Shown piece by piece: positions 1 to 7,276 of a stretch of 20,163 nucleotides of DNA. The notes under the pieces are model-generated. The model saw nothing but the letters and a program-made list of their open reading frames with translations, did no database searches and was not told the origin of the DNA. The translations under genes and the position numbers were made by a program. The stretch lies in IMG/VR virus record IMGVR_UViG_3300025325_000480, positions 1-20,163 of that record; one strand, given 5' to 3'. Positions within the stretch are counted from its first letter, which is position 1. Every line of letters begins with the position of its first letter. Origin of the DNA: a virus.

Positions 1-485
1 GAGTCCGTTTCCGCCGTGGCGAGCGTGGCGGTAAAGGTATCGTCCAGCCCGTCGCCGTCCTCGTCGGAATAGACGAGGGATGCGCCTGCGGTCGTGACCG
101 TCCCGGCCAACGTCAGACTCTCGACGCCGATAGCCTGGACGTGGCCGCTGCCCCACGGCAGGCGCGGCGCGATGAAGAGTCCCTGTGTATCCCAATTGGC
201 GACGCGGGTTTCGGCGCGATTGAAGTAGCGCGGCCACGGTATCGTTTCTTCACGGTAGCGCGGGGCCACGTCGTAGCCCAGATAATTTCTGAGCATGGTT
301 TCCGCCGATTCGATGGCATCCGCGATCTCCGCCCGTCCCGCGCGATCCGTTCCCTGCCAGGCATACTGCCTCAGGATCGTGTTGCAGTTGGACGTGACCG
401 GGACGGTAGCATTCGCCAATCCCCAGAAGTGGAAGGGGTTGTACGACATGCTGCGCCGGAAGTCTTCGAGCGGGAGCAGGTTCAC
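1..485 (-). CDS. Head-tail connector/neck-like protein (3' end cut by window)
   Basis: An open frame runs from a GTG at 485 to the window edge without a stop, giving about 161 residues. The GTG overlaps the TGA of the upstream gene (GTGA), which indicates translational coupling and supports this start. The N-terminal third is predicted alpha-helical, with a NLLPLEDFRRSMSYNP start and an AEIADAIESAETMLRNYLGY helix. That layout resembles head completion or connector proteins of the gp6/gp15 type, which start with a helical bundle binding the portal ring. The rest is beta-rich and contains an acidic DEDGDGLDD stretch. The position after the capsid and accessory head genes fits a connector. The family assignment is inference from context and secondary-structure pattern; no diagnostic motif is visible. 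Confidence 0.7.
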   Translation of the reverse strand, partial: MNLLPLEDFRRSMSYNPFHFWGLANATVPVTSNCNTILRQYAWQGTDRAGRAEIADAIESAETMLRNYLGYDVAPRYREETIPWPRYFNRAETRVANWDTQGLFIAPRLPWGSGHVQAIGVESLTLAGTVTTAGASLVYSDEDGDGLDDTFTATLATAETD

Positions 486-760
486 GCGATGACCTTATGC
501 ACGATCACGACCCCGCCCGCGATGGCAAGCGCGTGAAGCGCGTACTCACTCACGTTCGCATAGGGCACGAGCAGCGCCGCGCCCCACGCCAGCCAGAATG
601 ACAGGCACAATACGCAGCCCAGCCCGCGCCCCAGCCACGATTTTTGACCCGCCCAATCCCGCAATGTCGAGAAGATGTCAAAAGGCCCGTCTTCAATCGC
701 GATCATGCGCGCGACGCGGTAGGCGGCCAATACTCCGAGGAAGAATTGCAACGCGGTCAC
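482..760 (-). CDS. Small membrane protein, DUF1360-like
   Basis: This 92-residue protein starts at GTG 758-760, which overlaps the TGA of the preceding gene (GTGA). Its own TGA overlaps the GTG of the connector gene. An ATG at 964 would extend the frame, but that extension is arginine-rich and lies antiparallel-free within the upstream gene, so I reject it. The sequence has an N-terminal hydrophobic helix, the pattern YRVARMI, then DIFSTLRDW, a CVLCLSFWLAWG segment with a CxxC pair, and a second hydrophobic helix near the C-terminus. This order of elements matches the DUF1360 family of short phage and spore proteins, whose function is unknown. It lies between structural genes, so it may be a virion or membrane-assembly factor. 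The family call is from memory of the pattern. Confidence 0.7.
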   Translation of the reverse strand: MTALQFFLGVLAAYRVARMIAIEDGPFDIFSTLRDWAGQKSWLGRGLGCVLCLSFWLAWGAALLVPYANVSEYALHALAIAGGVVIVHKVIA

Positions 761-1299
761 GCGGGCGTCTCCGGGAGTTCGCGCAGTTCGGTTCCCTTGA
801 CTATTTTTGTCGGCCCCTTGCGCGCGCGCTTGACGACGCCCTCCGCCGTCTGGATGGCCTGAACGGGCGCAGCGGGTTCCAGTGCGGGCGCGGGTACAGA
901 TGCGATCACAGATGCGGGCGCGGGCATCGGCTCGTCGCCGGAGAGGACGCCCACCACGCGCCAATGCCCGGTCGCCGCGAGCATCGCCACGTCGTCCGGG
1001 TGGGCGTTGATGTAGCGGTGCATGGTAGTATTGCCGCCCTGGTAGGCGCGCCCGGCCTTCCCGCGATATGTCACGGCTCCCGTGCGCGTCCCGGTGAATT
1101 CCAGGCGCACGGGCTGGATAGTCGGCGCGGGCGCTCCCGCCGTCGCCCCGCTCGTCTGCGACATGGACGGGTTGAGCGTCGTTCCGCGCGCGGTAATCCT
1201 GAGGCTGAGTCCGGTTTTGGCGTTGGGGGTTTCATCCCACGCTTTTTTTGCGGCCATGATCGCATCTCCGTTCCCCCCACAGCACGACTTGGTTGCCAT
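757..1299 (-). CDS. Nested/alternative product: small CCGG-start structural-type protein
   Basis: The last 180 codons of the glycosyltransferase gene can be translated alone from ATG 1297-1299. CAGGAG lies eight bases upstream, a better ribosome binding site than the one before the full-length start. The predicted protein opens MATKSCCGG, has an MAAKKAWDET helix, then a beta-type segment (VRLEFTG, AVTYRG, KAGRAYQG) and an Ala/Pro-rich, basic tail. It resembles short accessory proteins found between capsid and connector genes in many phages. No stop codon separates it from the glycosyltransferase, so both a fusion and a separate protein may be made. Its function is unknown. The internal start is inference from the Shine-Dalgarno and the abrupt change of domain type. 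Confidence 0.55.
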   Translation of the reverse strand: MATKSCCGGNGDAIMAAKKAWDETPNAKTGLSLRITARGTTLNPSMSQTSGATAGAPAPTIQPVRLEFTGTRTGAVTYRGKAGRAYQGGNTTMHRYINAHPDDVAMLAATGHWRVVGVLSGDEPMPAPASVIASVPAPALEPAAPVQAIQTAEGVVKRARKGPTKIVKGTELRELPETPA

Positions 1300-3627
1300 T
1301 GGGTCTACTCCTGAAAAACGTTCCTTGAGTTTCATTAACAGGGATTCGCGTTCGCGCATCGCGTGCGCCGTGCGCGTCCCGGTCGTGCGCCGCACGACGA
1401 TGAGCGGCTCGGCCACGCGCTGGCCCTGGATGCCTGCCAACGCGCAGCGCGCGAAGAAATCCCAGTCCTCCCAGACGATCAGGTCTTCCGCGAACTTGAC
1501 GCGCCGCGCATCCTCGGTCGCCATGAGCACGGCGGTGAGATGCTTTCCGCCCAAGTCGGAAAAGTCCAACCATGCTCCGGCGTGATAGTCCGGGCTTTTC
1601 TGTTCGCGCGTCCCCTGCGCATCCTGCTCGTACCAGTCCGGGTACACGTAGCGTCCACCCGCGTTGGCATAGGCGCGGCATAGATGCGCCAGCGCATCCC
1701 GATGCAGGTAATCGTCCGCGTCCAGAAAGAAGGCGAGCGGGGCGTGGGCGTGGGCGAGTCCTACGTTGCGCGCCTTACCTGCGCCCAGCTCCGGGCCATC
1801 CGGCGCGTCATTGGCGATGTAGGTCGCGAACGGATAAGGCTTTAGAACGTGGTCTAATTCGATTCCGGCATCGTTGACCACAATCACTTCCCAATCCCGC
1901 ATCGTCTGACCCAGCAGCGAATCGAGCGCGAGCGGGAGAGTGGTTGCGTGTCCCGGCCCGACCGGGATAATCACGCTCACGCGCGGGTCGGAATAGGAAC
2001 GCACGGGCGGGGCGCTCGCCGAGGGCGCGGCCAATGGGTATTCCCGGTCACGCATCCACGGCGAGAAATCATCCGTGGGGACGTAGGCGCGCGTCTTGTG
2101 CGCGCCGTCGCCGTGGTCGCGGTAGATCATCCAGGGTGAGTCCGTCACCTGCGCCGCGGTGAATCCAACTGACAGACCGCGCGTGTAGAATTCGGCGTCC
2201 TCGCCCGGCGCATAACGCTGCCGATAACCGCCGCACCGCTCCCATAGCGAGCGCCGGAACATGGCCGCCGTGGGGATGGTCGTATTCGGCGGCACGACCG
2301 GCGAGGCCTGCCACTCCCAATCGAAGCCGCCCGTCCAGACGTTCCCGGTTGTCTGCCGTCCGGGGCGCATCCACGCCATGCCGGTGTAGGCCACGCCTAA
2401 TCCCCGGTCGCGCATCATCGCCTGGCGGCAGACTTCCACGTAACGCGGCGCGAGCATATCATCTGCATCCAGGCAGACCAGATAAGGCGCTTTGGCTTCC
2501 GCCACGCCATTGTTGCGCGCCGCCGCCACGCCCTGATTGCTCTGGCGCAAAATCTTTATCCTATTCTTGTAGCGCGCCAGGATGCTTTCCGATTCGTCCG
2601 TCGAGCCGTCGTCCACCACGATGACTTCATCCGCTTTGTAGGATTGCGCCAGAACGCTCTCGATACACTCTGCCAGATAACGAGCATAATTATGATTGGT
2701 AATGACGATTGCGACGCCGTGCGTCTCGGCCCGCGCTTCCCCCGCTATTCGCGCGTATAATTCAGCGTATTGGCGCATTGCCTTTTCCCAGGTAAACTCG
2801 CGCGCGCGAATGCGGCAATTCGTCGAAAGCGCCTCACGGTGACGGCGGATGTAGTCCAGTCCGGTCATTAGCCCGTCCCCGTCTCCGGGCTGTACGAGAT
2901 ACCCGTCCAACTCATGCCGCACGATGTCCCGCGTTCCGCCCCAGGCGTAGCCCAGCACCGGCACGCCGCAGGCCATCGCTTCGAGCGTCCCGATCCCGAA
3001 CGTCTCTTTGGTCGTCGCCAGATAGACCGCCGCGCCCCGGATCGTCTCGCGCATCCGCTCCGCCGATTGAACGCCCGTGATGGTCATTGTCTCCGGCGCG
3101 GCTTTCCCTTTTGGCGCGAAGGTCGAGACGACGCGAACCTTGCGCCGCGCAAGTTCCCAGGCGGGAGACGGGTCGCAGACATCATCGCTGCCTCTGTTTT
3201 TATTCCAGAGCACATAGCCCGCGCTCAATCCCGGCTCCCATTCATCCGGCTCGATTCCGTGCCCGATGATGACCGGCGACACGCGCATGTCGCGGCGGAA
3301 AGGCAAGGCGACCCAATCGCTCGGCACGGTGATAGCGCGCGCGCGCCGGGCCGCCGCCGCGATGCGCGTGTTGGCGTCTGTATGCCATTGACTGTATTCG
3401 CCGCTGCCTACGTCTCCCAGCCAGTACAGCCCGTGGCAATGGAGCACGTCCAGGCGCGGGATCGCATTCTGCTGCGTGTGGCTGGCGATCACGTTCGCCT
3501 GCTCCGGCGTTCCGACGAGCGTCACGCCCAGGCGCGGGAGATATTTGTATTGCGCGTGGACAACGCGCCCGATACCGTGCGCGGCGGGATGCGTTTCAGG
3601 CGAGGGCCAGAGATAAACTTTAGTCAT
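757..3627 (-). CDS. Triple glycosyltransferase (GT4-GT2-GT2) fused to a C-terminal phage structural-type domain
   Basis: This 956-residue protein is read from ATG 3627, five bases past the stop of the methyltransferase gene; the 19 codons upstream overlap that gene and look unused. Residues 1-300 are a GT-B fold: an EX7E pair (E208, E216) lies in the TKETFGIGTLEAMACG segment. Residues about 303-511 are a GT-A family 2 domain with VVDDGS and a DADD metal-binding motif (D387, D389). Residues about 547-760 are a second GT2 domain with VIIPV, VVNDAG and DADD (D636, D638). From residue 777 the protein changes to a cysteine-start domain (ATKSCCGG) with proline/alanine-rich linkers, which has its own Shine-Dalgarno. 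It probably assembles a short glycan in the cytoplasm from nucleotide sugars, some made by the neighbouring genes. The acceptor is not known; capsid or tail protein is one possibility. Confidence 0.85.
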   Translation of the reverse strand: MTKVYLWPSPETHPAAHGIGRVVHAQYKYLPRLGVTLVGTPEQANVIASHTQQNAIPRLDVLHCHGLYWLGDVGSGEYSQWHTDANTRIAAAARRARAITVPSDWVALPFRRDMRVSPVIIGHGIEPDEWEPGLSAGYVLWNKNRGSDDVCDPSPAWELARRKVRVVSTFAPKGKAAPETMTITGVQSAERMRETIRGAAVYLATTKETFGIGTLEAMACGVPVLGYAWGGTRDIVRHELDGYLVQPGDGDGLMTGLDYIRRHREALSTNCRIRAREFTWEKAMRQYAELYARIAGEARAETHGVAIVITNHNYARYLAECIESVLAQSYKADEVIVVDDGSTDESESILARYKNRIKILRQSNQGVAAARNNGVAEAKAPYLVCLDADDMLAPRYVEVCRQAMMRDRGLGVAYTGMAWMRPGRQTTGNVWTGGFDWEWQASPVVPPNTTIPTAAMFRRSLWERCGGYRQRYAPGEDAEFYTRGLSVGFTAAQVTDSPWMIYRDHGDGAHKTRAYVPTDDFSPWMRDREYPLAAPSASAPPVRSYSDPRVSVIIPVGPGHATTLPLALDSLLGQTMRDWEVIVVNDAGIELDHVLKPYPFATYIANDAPDGPELGAGKARNVGLAHAHAPLAFFLDADDYLHRDALAHLCRAYANAGGRYVYPDWYEQDAQGTREQKSPDYHAGAWLDFSDLGGKHLTAVLMATEDARRVKFAEDLIVWEDWDFFARCALAGIQGQRVAEPLIVVRRTTGTRTAHAMRERESLLMKLKERFSGVDPMATKSCCGGNGDAIMAAKKAWDETPNAKTGLSLRITARGTTLNPSMSQTSGATAGAPAPTIQPVRLEFTGTRTGAVTYRGKAGRAYQGGNTTMHRYINAHPDDVAMLAATGHWRVVGVLSGDEPMPAPASVIASVPAPALEPAAPVQAIQTAEGVVKRARKGPTKIVKGTELRELPETPA
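1308..1313 (-). promoter_or_regulatory. Internal Shine-Dalgarno inside the glycosyltransferase frame
   Basis: On the minus strand CAGGAG is followed by eight bases and ATG 1299. It sits exactly where the second GT2 domain ends and the cysteine-start structural-type domain begins, so it probably permits separate translation of the last 180 codons. Confidence 0.55.
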
Positions 3628-3631
3628 CGGC

Positions 3632-4390
3632 TCAACCCAGCCAATAGTAGTTTCCCCGGATGTGGGGAATGTCGCGCCGCTCAAGTTTCAATTCCTGCGC
3701 TAGATTTCGCAGTGGGCCTCGGGTATCCTCCCCGTGCCATAGTCCATCGAGCGCGGAGGCGAGGACGTGACACGGGCGGATGAGTGACAGATACTCCGCC
3801 TGAATTTCGACGTTCATTTCCGAGAGCGACCATAGCGCCACGAGCAAATCGCATTCCAGCGGGGCGGGGGAGACGTGGATTTCCGCGCGCAGGTCAAAGG
3901 CGTCCAGATAGAAACGCTGCAAGAGCGCGAATTCCGGCAGGTCGAAAATCACATAGCGCCCAGTGAAGCCCGCACGCCGCGCGATTTTGCACAGCGCCCC
4001 ATATCCGCCGCCAATCTCTGCAATCGTTTCGAGTTCGGCAACCTTGCTCCCCGTCGCCTGCTCCCACTGCATCAGGTGATAAGCCTGATGTACCAGGTTC
4101 CCGGAAGTCCACGGCTCGCCCGGCAATCGCGTGGGATGGCCGAAGTCGTCCTCGCGGATGGCGTTTTCCCATCGTCCCCAACCGTCTGCCTTCAATTCCA
4201 CGAGTTCGCCTAATGTATAAGGCGCATGACCGACGAACATTGTTTGTACAATAGTCGGCCAGGTCAGGAACATTCCCGGATCGTCGTCGCGGACGTGCTC
4301 CCGGATGTCCCGGCGCTTGTCCGACCAGAAATCTCCCGACTCGATCTCTGGCAGCAAATCGAATTCGCGGCGCAGGTCGTCAGTTTTCAT
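3632..4390 (-). CDS. Putative sugar O-methyltransferase (SAM-dependent)
   Basis: This 252-residue protein starts at ATG 4390, inside the last codons of the aminotransferase-fold gene (11-base overlap). The longer upstream frame is an arginine-rich shadow of that gene and is rejected. The SAM-binding motif AEIGGGYGALCKIA is at residues 124-137 (EIGGGYG at 125-131), followed by a strand and VIFDLPEF (DLPE about 150-153), then YLDAF. EIGGGYG with DLPE is the signature I associate with the 'putative sugar O-methyltransferase' (NanM-like) family in polysaccharide clusters. The N-terminal 100 residues are a helical domain with several tryptophans. Its place between the ColD-like gene and the glycosyltransferase suggests that it methylates a hydroxyl of the sugar made or transferred here. 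The exact substrate is unknown. Confidence 0.75.
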   Translation of the reverse strand: MKTDDLRREFDLLPEIESGDFWSDKRRDIREHVRDDDPGMFLTWPTIVQTMFVGHAPYTLGELVELKADGWGRWENAIREDDFGHPTRLPGEPWTSGNLVHQAYHLMQWEQATGSKVAELETIAEIGGGYGALCKIARRAGFTGRYVIFDLPEFALLQRFYLDAFDLRAEIHVSPAPLECDLLVALWSLSEMNVEIQAEYLSLIRPCHVLASALDGLWHGEDTRGPLRNLAQELKLERRDIPHIRGNYYWLG

Positions 4391-5570
4391 AGACGAGTTC
4401 CGGTGAAGCGATGGGCCTTTTCTCAAAGTAAGCGCCAATCGTTTCGACAATGTGCGCCAGATCGTCTGCGCTAAGCGCCTGGTGGCAGCCCACGTAGAAT
4501 CCGCTCCGGTTGATCCAGGCCGCGACCGGGTAATCTGATTCCCGGAACATCCCGCGATAGCAGGGCTGGTTCGTGAGCGGCAGCATCTCGCGCGTCTCGA
4601 TCCCGTTCTCTTCCAGCCACGCGCAGAGTTCGCCTTTTGATTCATTCCGCAATACGAGCGGGTACATCATCCAGGAATGTTCGCCGCCATCACGCACGCG
4701 CGGGAGTTGCAATACGTCCGCATAGGGCGCGAGGCCGCGCGTGAGCGTTTCGGCGTTCTGTTGGCGCTGGCGTAGGATGTCCGGCAGGTCGTCCAGCTGC
4801 CCCAGGCCGAGCGCGGCTTCGAGTTCGGTAATGCGGAAGGAATGCCCCACGCGCTCGAAGCGGAAGCGCCGCGCGATGATCTCCCGCGTCGGCTGCTCGT
4901 CGTCGTCAATCGAAATGTAAATCCCATCGCGCCCGTGGTTGACCAGCGAACGCATGACACGCGCATATTCAGCGTCGTGCGTGACAGCCAGGCCGCCCAC
5001 GCCGGTCGTGAGCAGGTGCGCGGCGTAGGTCGAGAAGCAACCGATGTCTCCCCACGCGCCTACACTCAGACCGTGGTGCTTGACGCCCATGCACTCACAT
5101 GAATCTTCGATGACCTTGAGCCGGTGTTCGTGAGCGAATACGGCAACCTTGTCCATTTCGCACGGCTGTCCGAAAACGTGAACGGGGAGTATCGCGCGCG
5201 TGCGCTCAGTCAGCGCAGTTTTCAGCCAGCGCGGATCGAGCGTATAGGTTTCCGGGTCAACGTCCACCAGCACGGGCTTGAGACCGTTATGCAGCACGAC
5301 GTTGACCGTCGCCACGAAGGTCAGCGCGGGAACGATGACTTCATCGCCGTCGCGCCAATGGTGGATTTCCTTGAGCGTTTGCAGCGCCACCTGTAGGCTG
5401 GACGTGCCGGAGTTGGAGAGCACGGCGAAATAGGCCTGATGCATCTTTGCGAAGCGCCGCTCGAATTCCTGAGATATCGGGCCGTAAGTGATGCGGCCCG
5501 TGTCCAGCACTTCGCCCACGAGCGCGCGCATTTTTTCGGTGACGTTGAATGATCCCACGCCAATGGTCAT
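4380..5570 (-). CDS. DegT/DnrJ/EryC1-fold PLP enzyme with active-site His, ColD-like sugar 3-dehydratase
   Basis: This 396-residue protein has the DegT/DnrJ/EryC1/StrS layout: NSGTSSLQVAL phosphate-binding start, DEVIVPALTFVAT, VDVDPETYTLDP, and the PLP ring-nitrogen aspartate D156 in IEDSCECMG. Aminotransferases of the family have a lysine that binds PLP, in a K-x-I-T-T-G-E-G-G context. Here the segment reads FSTYAAHLLTTGVGG, so H185 takes the lysine position. The same Lys-to-His exchange is known in ColD (GDP-4-keto-6-deoxymannose 3-dehydratase) and in the E1 CDP-sugar dehydratase. EDxCExMG also resembles ColD. I see no clear iron-sulfur cysteine cluster as in E1. The likely role is C3 deoxygenation of a nucleotide sugar in the cytoplasm. 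The ATG overlaps the TGA of the upstream gene (ATGA-type), so the two genes are coupled. Confidence 0.85.
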   Translation of the reverse strand: MTIGVGSFNVTEKMRALVGEVLDTGRITYGPISQEFERRFAKMHQAYFAVLSNSGTSSLQVALQTLKEIHHWRDGDEVIVPALTFVATVNVVLHNGLKPVLVDVDPETYTLDPRWLKTALTERTRAILPVHVFGQPCEMDKVAVFAHEHRLKVIEDSCECMGVKHHGLSVGAWGDIGCFSTYAAHLLTTGVGGLAVTHDAEYARVMRSLVNHGRDGIYISIDDDEQPTREIIARRFRFERVGHSFRITELEAALGLGQLDDLPDILRQRQQNAETLTRGLAPYADVLQLPRVRDGGEHSWMMYPLVLRNESKGELCAWLEENGIETREMLPLTNQPCYRGMFRESDYPVAAWINRSGFYVGCHQALSADDLAHIVETIGAYFEKRPIASPELVYEN

Positions 5571-6280
5571 AATGGTTCCAGATAGTCCAATGCTTCAAGT
5601 TCCTGCCAGTCTTCAGCCCGGAGCGCAGCGGGCGGAACCTGATAGCCCCCGTCGAGTGTGACCTTGCCGTGTTGTATGGCGATGAGATAGCGCGTCGGCC
5701 ACTGGCGCGTTCCCAACACGCGCGCCCCGGCCTCATTCATACGCGCCGTACCATTGATCTCCGTCTGCCAGGGCGTCTCACCCGGAATCAGGTAGCGCAG
5801 CAGTTCGGAGCGCCGCCAAATCCCAGCCTGAAAACTGAGCAGGTAGGGCACGGGCAGGTTGTTGGTAATCAGGTCGAGCCATCCCAGCGCGCCGACTTCG
5901 CGCACATTGCCCGCATAGAGCCGATCACTGGACAGATCAACCCGCGCCACGTCCCGATGCTGCGTCATGTACTGCGCGACGAGTTCCACGGCTTCGGTAT
6001 CCACGTTCCTGAGTAACCAGAAATCTTCCATCCACCACAAGATGAGTTCGTCTGGCATATCCTTGAGCGCCTGGATAATTCCGTCGCTCCACCGTTCCAC
6101 CGGATAATCCGCGAATGCACCGATGCTGTACCAGTTGTGCGGCGCGGGCAGCGATAATTCCGGGCGCGTGTAGCCCGCGATAACGAGCGGCGGATGGGCG
6201 GGCCAGTATTTCTCCATCAGGTGTAGGCATGGCCTGAGCGCCCACAGGTGTTTGTCAGACGTGCTCAGGAAGATTCGCAC
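5567..6280 (-). CDS. Putative glycosyltransferase-like protein (GT-A type, MEDFW motif)
   Basis: I choose GTG 6280 (237 residues), which overlaps the end of the epimerase gene by 26 bases. The protein then opens VRIFLSTSDKHLWALRPC, a typical first strand and helix. A GGAG lies about ten bases upstream. An ATG at 6415 exists, but its extra 45 residues are an out-of-frame reading of the epimerase. Visible motifs are LILWWMEDFWLL (an acidic pair in a DxD-like position) and LLSFQAGIWRRSELL followed by PWQTEINGTAR. I recall this SxQxxIW...PWxxE pair from uncharacterised glycosyltransferase-like proteins in polysaccharide loci. Together with its neighbours it probably transfers or modifies a sugar. 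There is no signal peptide or membrane segment. The family is recognised only by pattern, so donor and acceptor are unknown. Confidence 0.6.
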   Translation of the reverse strand: MRIFLSTSDKHLWALRPCLHLMEKYWPAHPPLVIAGYTRPELSLPAPHNWYSIGAFADYPVERWSDGIIQALKDMPDELILWWMEDFWLLRNVDTEAVELVAQYMTQHRDVARVDLSSDRLYAGNVREVGALGWLDLITNNLPVPYLLSFQAGIWRRSELLRYLIPGETPWQTEINGTARMNEAGARVLGTRQWPTRYLIAIQHGKVTLDGGYQVPPAALRAEDWQELEALDYLEPL

Positions 6281-7217
6281 GCGACAGATACTCCGCGACC
6301 GTCTCGAATAGACCATCGGCCAATTGCGTCTTGAAGCGCCAGCCCAAATCAGCGCGTGCACGGCTTGCATCTGAGAATCGTTCCCGGTCTCCGCCGTTCC
6401 CTCCGGTGAATTCAACCGGCTTGTGTCCGGTGCGCGTCATGCGCTGGATTTCGGCCACGAGTTCCCGGATGGGGATGCACGTCTCGCCATCCGTGCCCAA
6501 ATTGTAGACCGCGCCGGGCGTGCCGTGTTCTAGCACCGCCATCATTCCCGCCATCCCATCCTCCACATACAGGAATTCGCGCCGTTCTTCCCCCGTTCCA
6601 TGTACCCGGATCACGTCATCGGTCAGGCATTTTTTTATCAGCGCCGGGATAACGTGCGCTCGCTCGTCATAGTAATCATGCGGCCCATATAGATTGCTTG
6701 GCCTGACGATGACGGCGTGGGGCAGACCTGACCATTCCACCGCGCGCTCACCCATGCGCTTGGCCCAGGCATAGCCCGAGTTGGAGTCGTCCGGTTCGCC
6801 CGCGTGCCCGCTTTCTTCTCGCGCGGGTGAATTGTAGCCATCGGCGTAGACGCATACGGACGAGATTTGCAGAAAGCGCGGTACGCCCGCTGTCTGCGCC
6901 GCGCGTACCGGGACGGTCTGTAAGAGCATATTGCGCTCGAACATTTCCAGCGCGTGCGCCTGGTTGTAGAGCACCCCCGCGACGTAGGCGGCCAAGTTGA
7001 AAACTGCGTCCGCGCCCTGAAAGACGCGCGCGCAGGCTAACATATCTCCCGCATCGCGCGCCTCGTATTCGATGCCCTCGACGAGGTTCTGTCCACGGCT
7101 GAAGTCGTCCATGACGACGGTGAACGCGCCCTCGTCGCGCAGGCGGCGCGTCAGGTGAACGCCCACGAAGCCCGCGCCGCCGGTGACGACTACTCGTTTT
7201 CCAGACCAAAAGGACAT
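6255..7217 (-). CDS. NAD(P)-dependent nucleotide-sugar epimerase/reductase, GDP-L-fucose synthase/ColC-like
   Basis: This 320-residue extended SDR protein starts at ATG 7217; the open frame upstream lies over the capsid gene and is rejected. The Rossmann motif TGGAGFVG is at residues 12-19 and the catalytic YAWAK (Y149, K153) with ISS (S119-S120) is in place. C122, two residues before the tyrosine of SSVCVY, aligns with the catalytic cysteine of GDP-fucose synthase. H188 in AHVIPALIKK aligns with its catalytic histidine, and NLYGPHD is also typical. These residues serve 3,5-epimerisation followed by NADPH reduction of a GDP-4-keto-6-deoxyhexose. ColC, the colitose-forming enzyme, belongs to the same group and works after ColD, whose relative lies two genes downstream. 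No clear Shine-Dalgarno precedes the ATG. It is the first gene of the sugar cassette, 59 bases after the capsid gene. Confidence 0.85.
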   Translation of the reverse strand: MSFWSGKRVVVTGGAGFVGVHLTRRLRDEGAFTVVMDDFSRGQNLVEGIEYEARDAGDMLACARVFQGADAVFNLAAYVAGVLYNQAHALEMFERNMLLQTVPVRAAQTAGVPRFLQISSVCVYADGYNSPAREESGHAGEPDDSNSGYAWAKRMGERAVEWSGLPHAVIVRPSNLYGPHDYYDERAHVIPALIKKCLTDDVIRVHGTGEERREFLYVEDGMAGMMAVLEHGTPGAVYNLGTDGETCIPIRELVAEIQRMTRTGHKPVEFTGGNGGDRERFSDASRARADLGWRFKTQLADGLFETVAEYLSRANLPEHV

Positions 7218-7226
7218 TGCGATTAT

Positions 7227-7260
7227 GCGGGGTGAACCGTCCGTAGACGATCCACCCCGC
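7227..7260 (-). other. Hairpin between capsid gene and sugar cassette
   Basis: The arms GCGGGGTG (7227-7234) and CACCCCGC (7253-7260) pair perfectly, with a second inner pairing CGTC/GACG. On the minus-strand transcript it lies after the capsid stop and before the epimerase ATG at 7217. No U-tract follows, so it is not a classical terminator. It may be an attenuator or an mRNA-stabilising end for the highly expressed capsid message. Confidence 0.5.
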
Positions 7261-7276
7261 GCTAGAAAAATCAGGG

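Noticed and set aside
598-1314. Plus-strand open frame of about 238 codons
   Set aside because: Arginine-rich composition, no motif or ribosome binding site, and antisense to the GT fusion end and the DUF1360-like gene.
2914-3783. Long plus-strand open frame (about 289 codons) opposite the glycosyltransferase gene
   Set aside because: It is Arg/His/Pro-rich without domain motifs and lies antisense to a clear GT4 domain; GC-rich codon bias keeps the antisense frame open.
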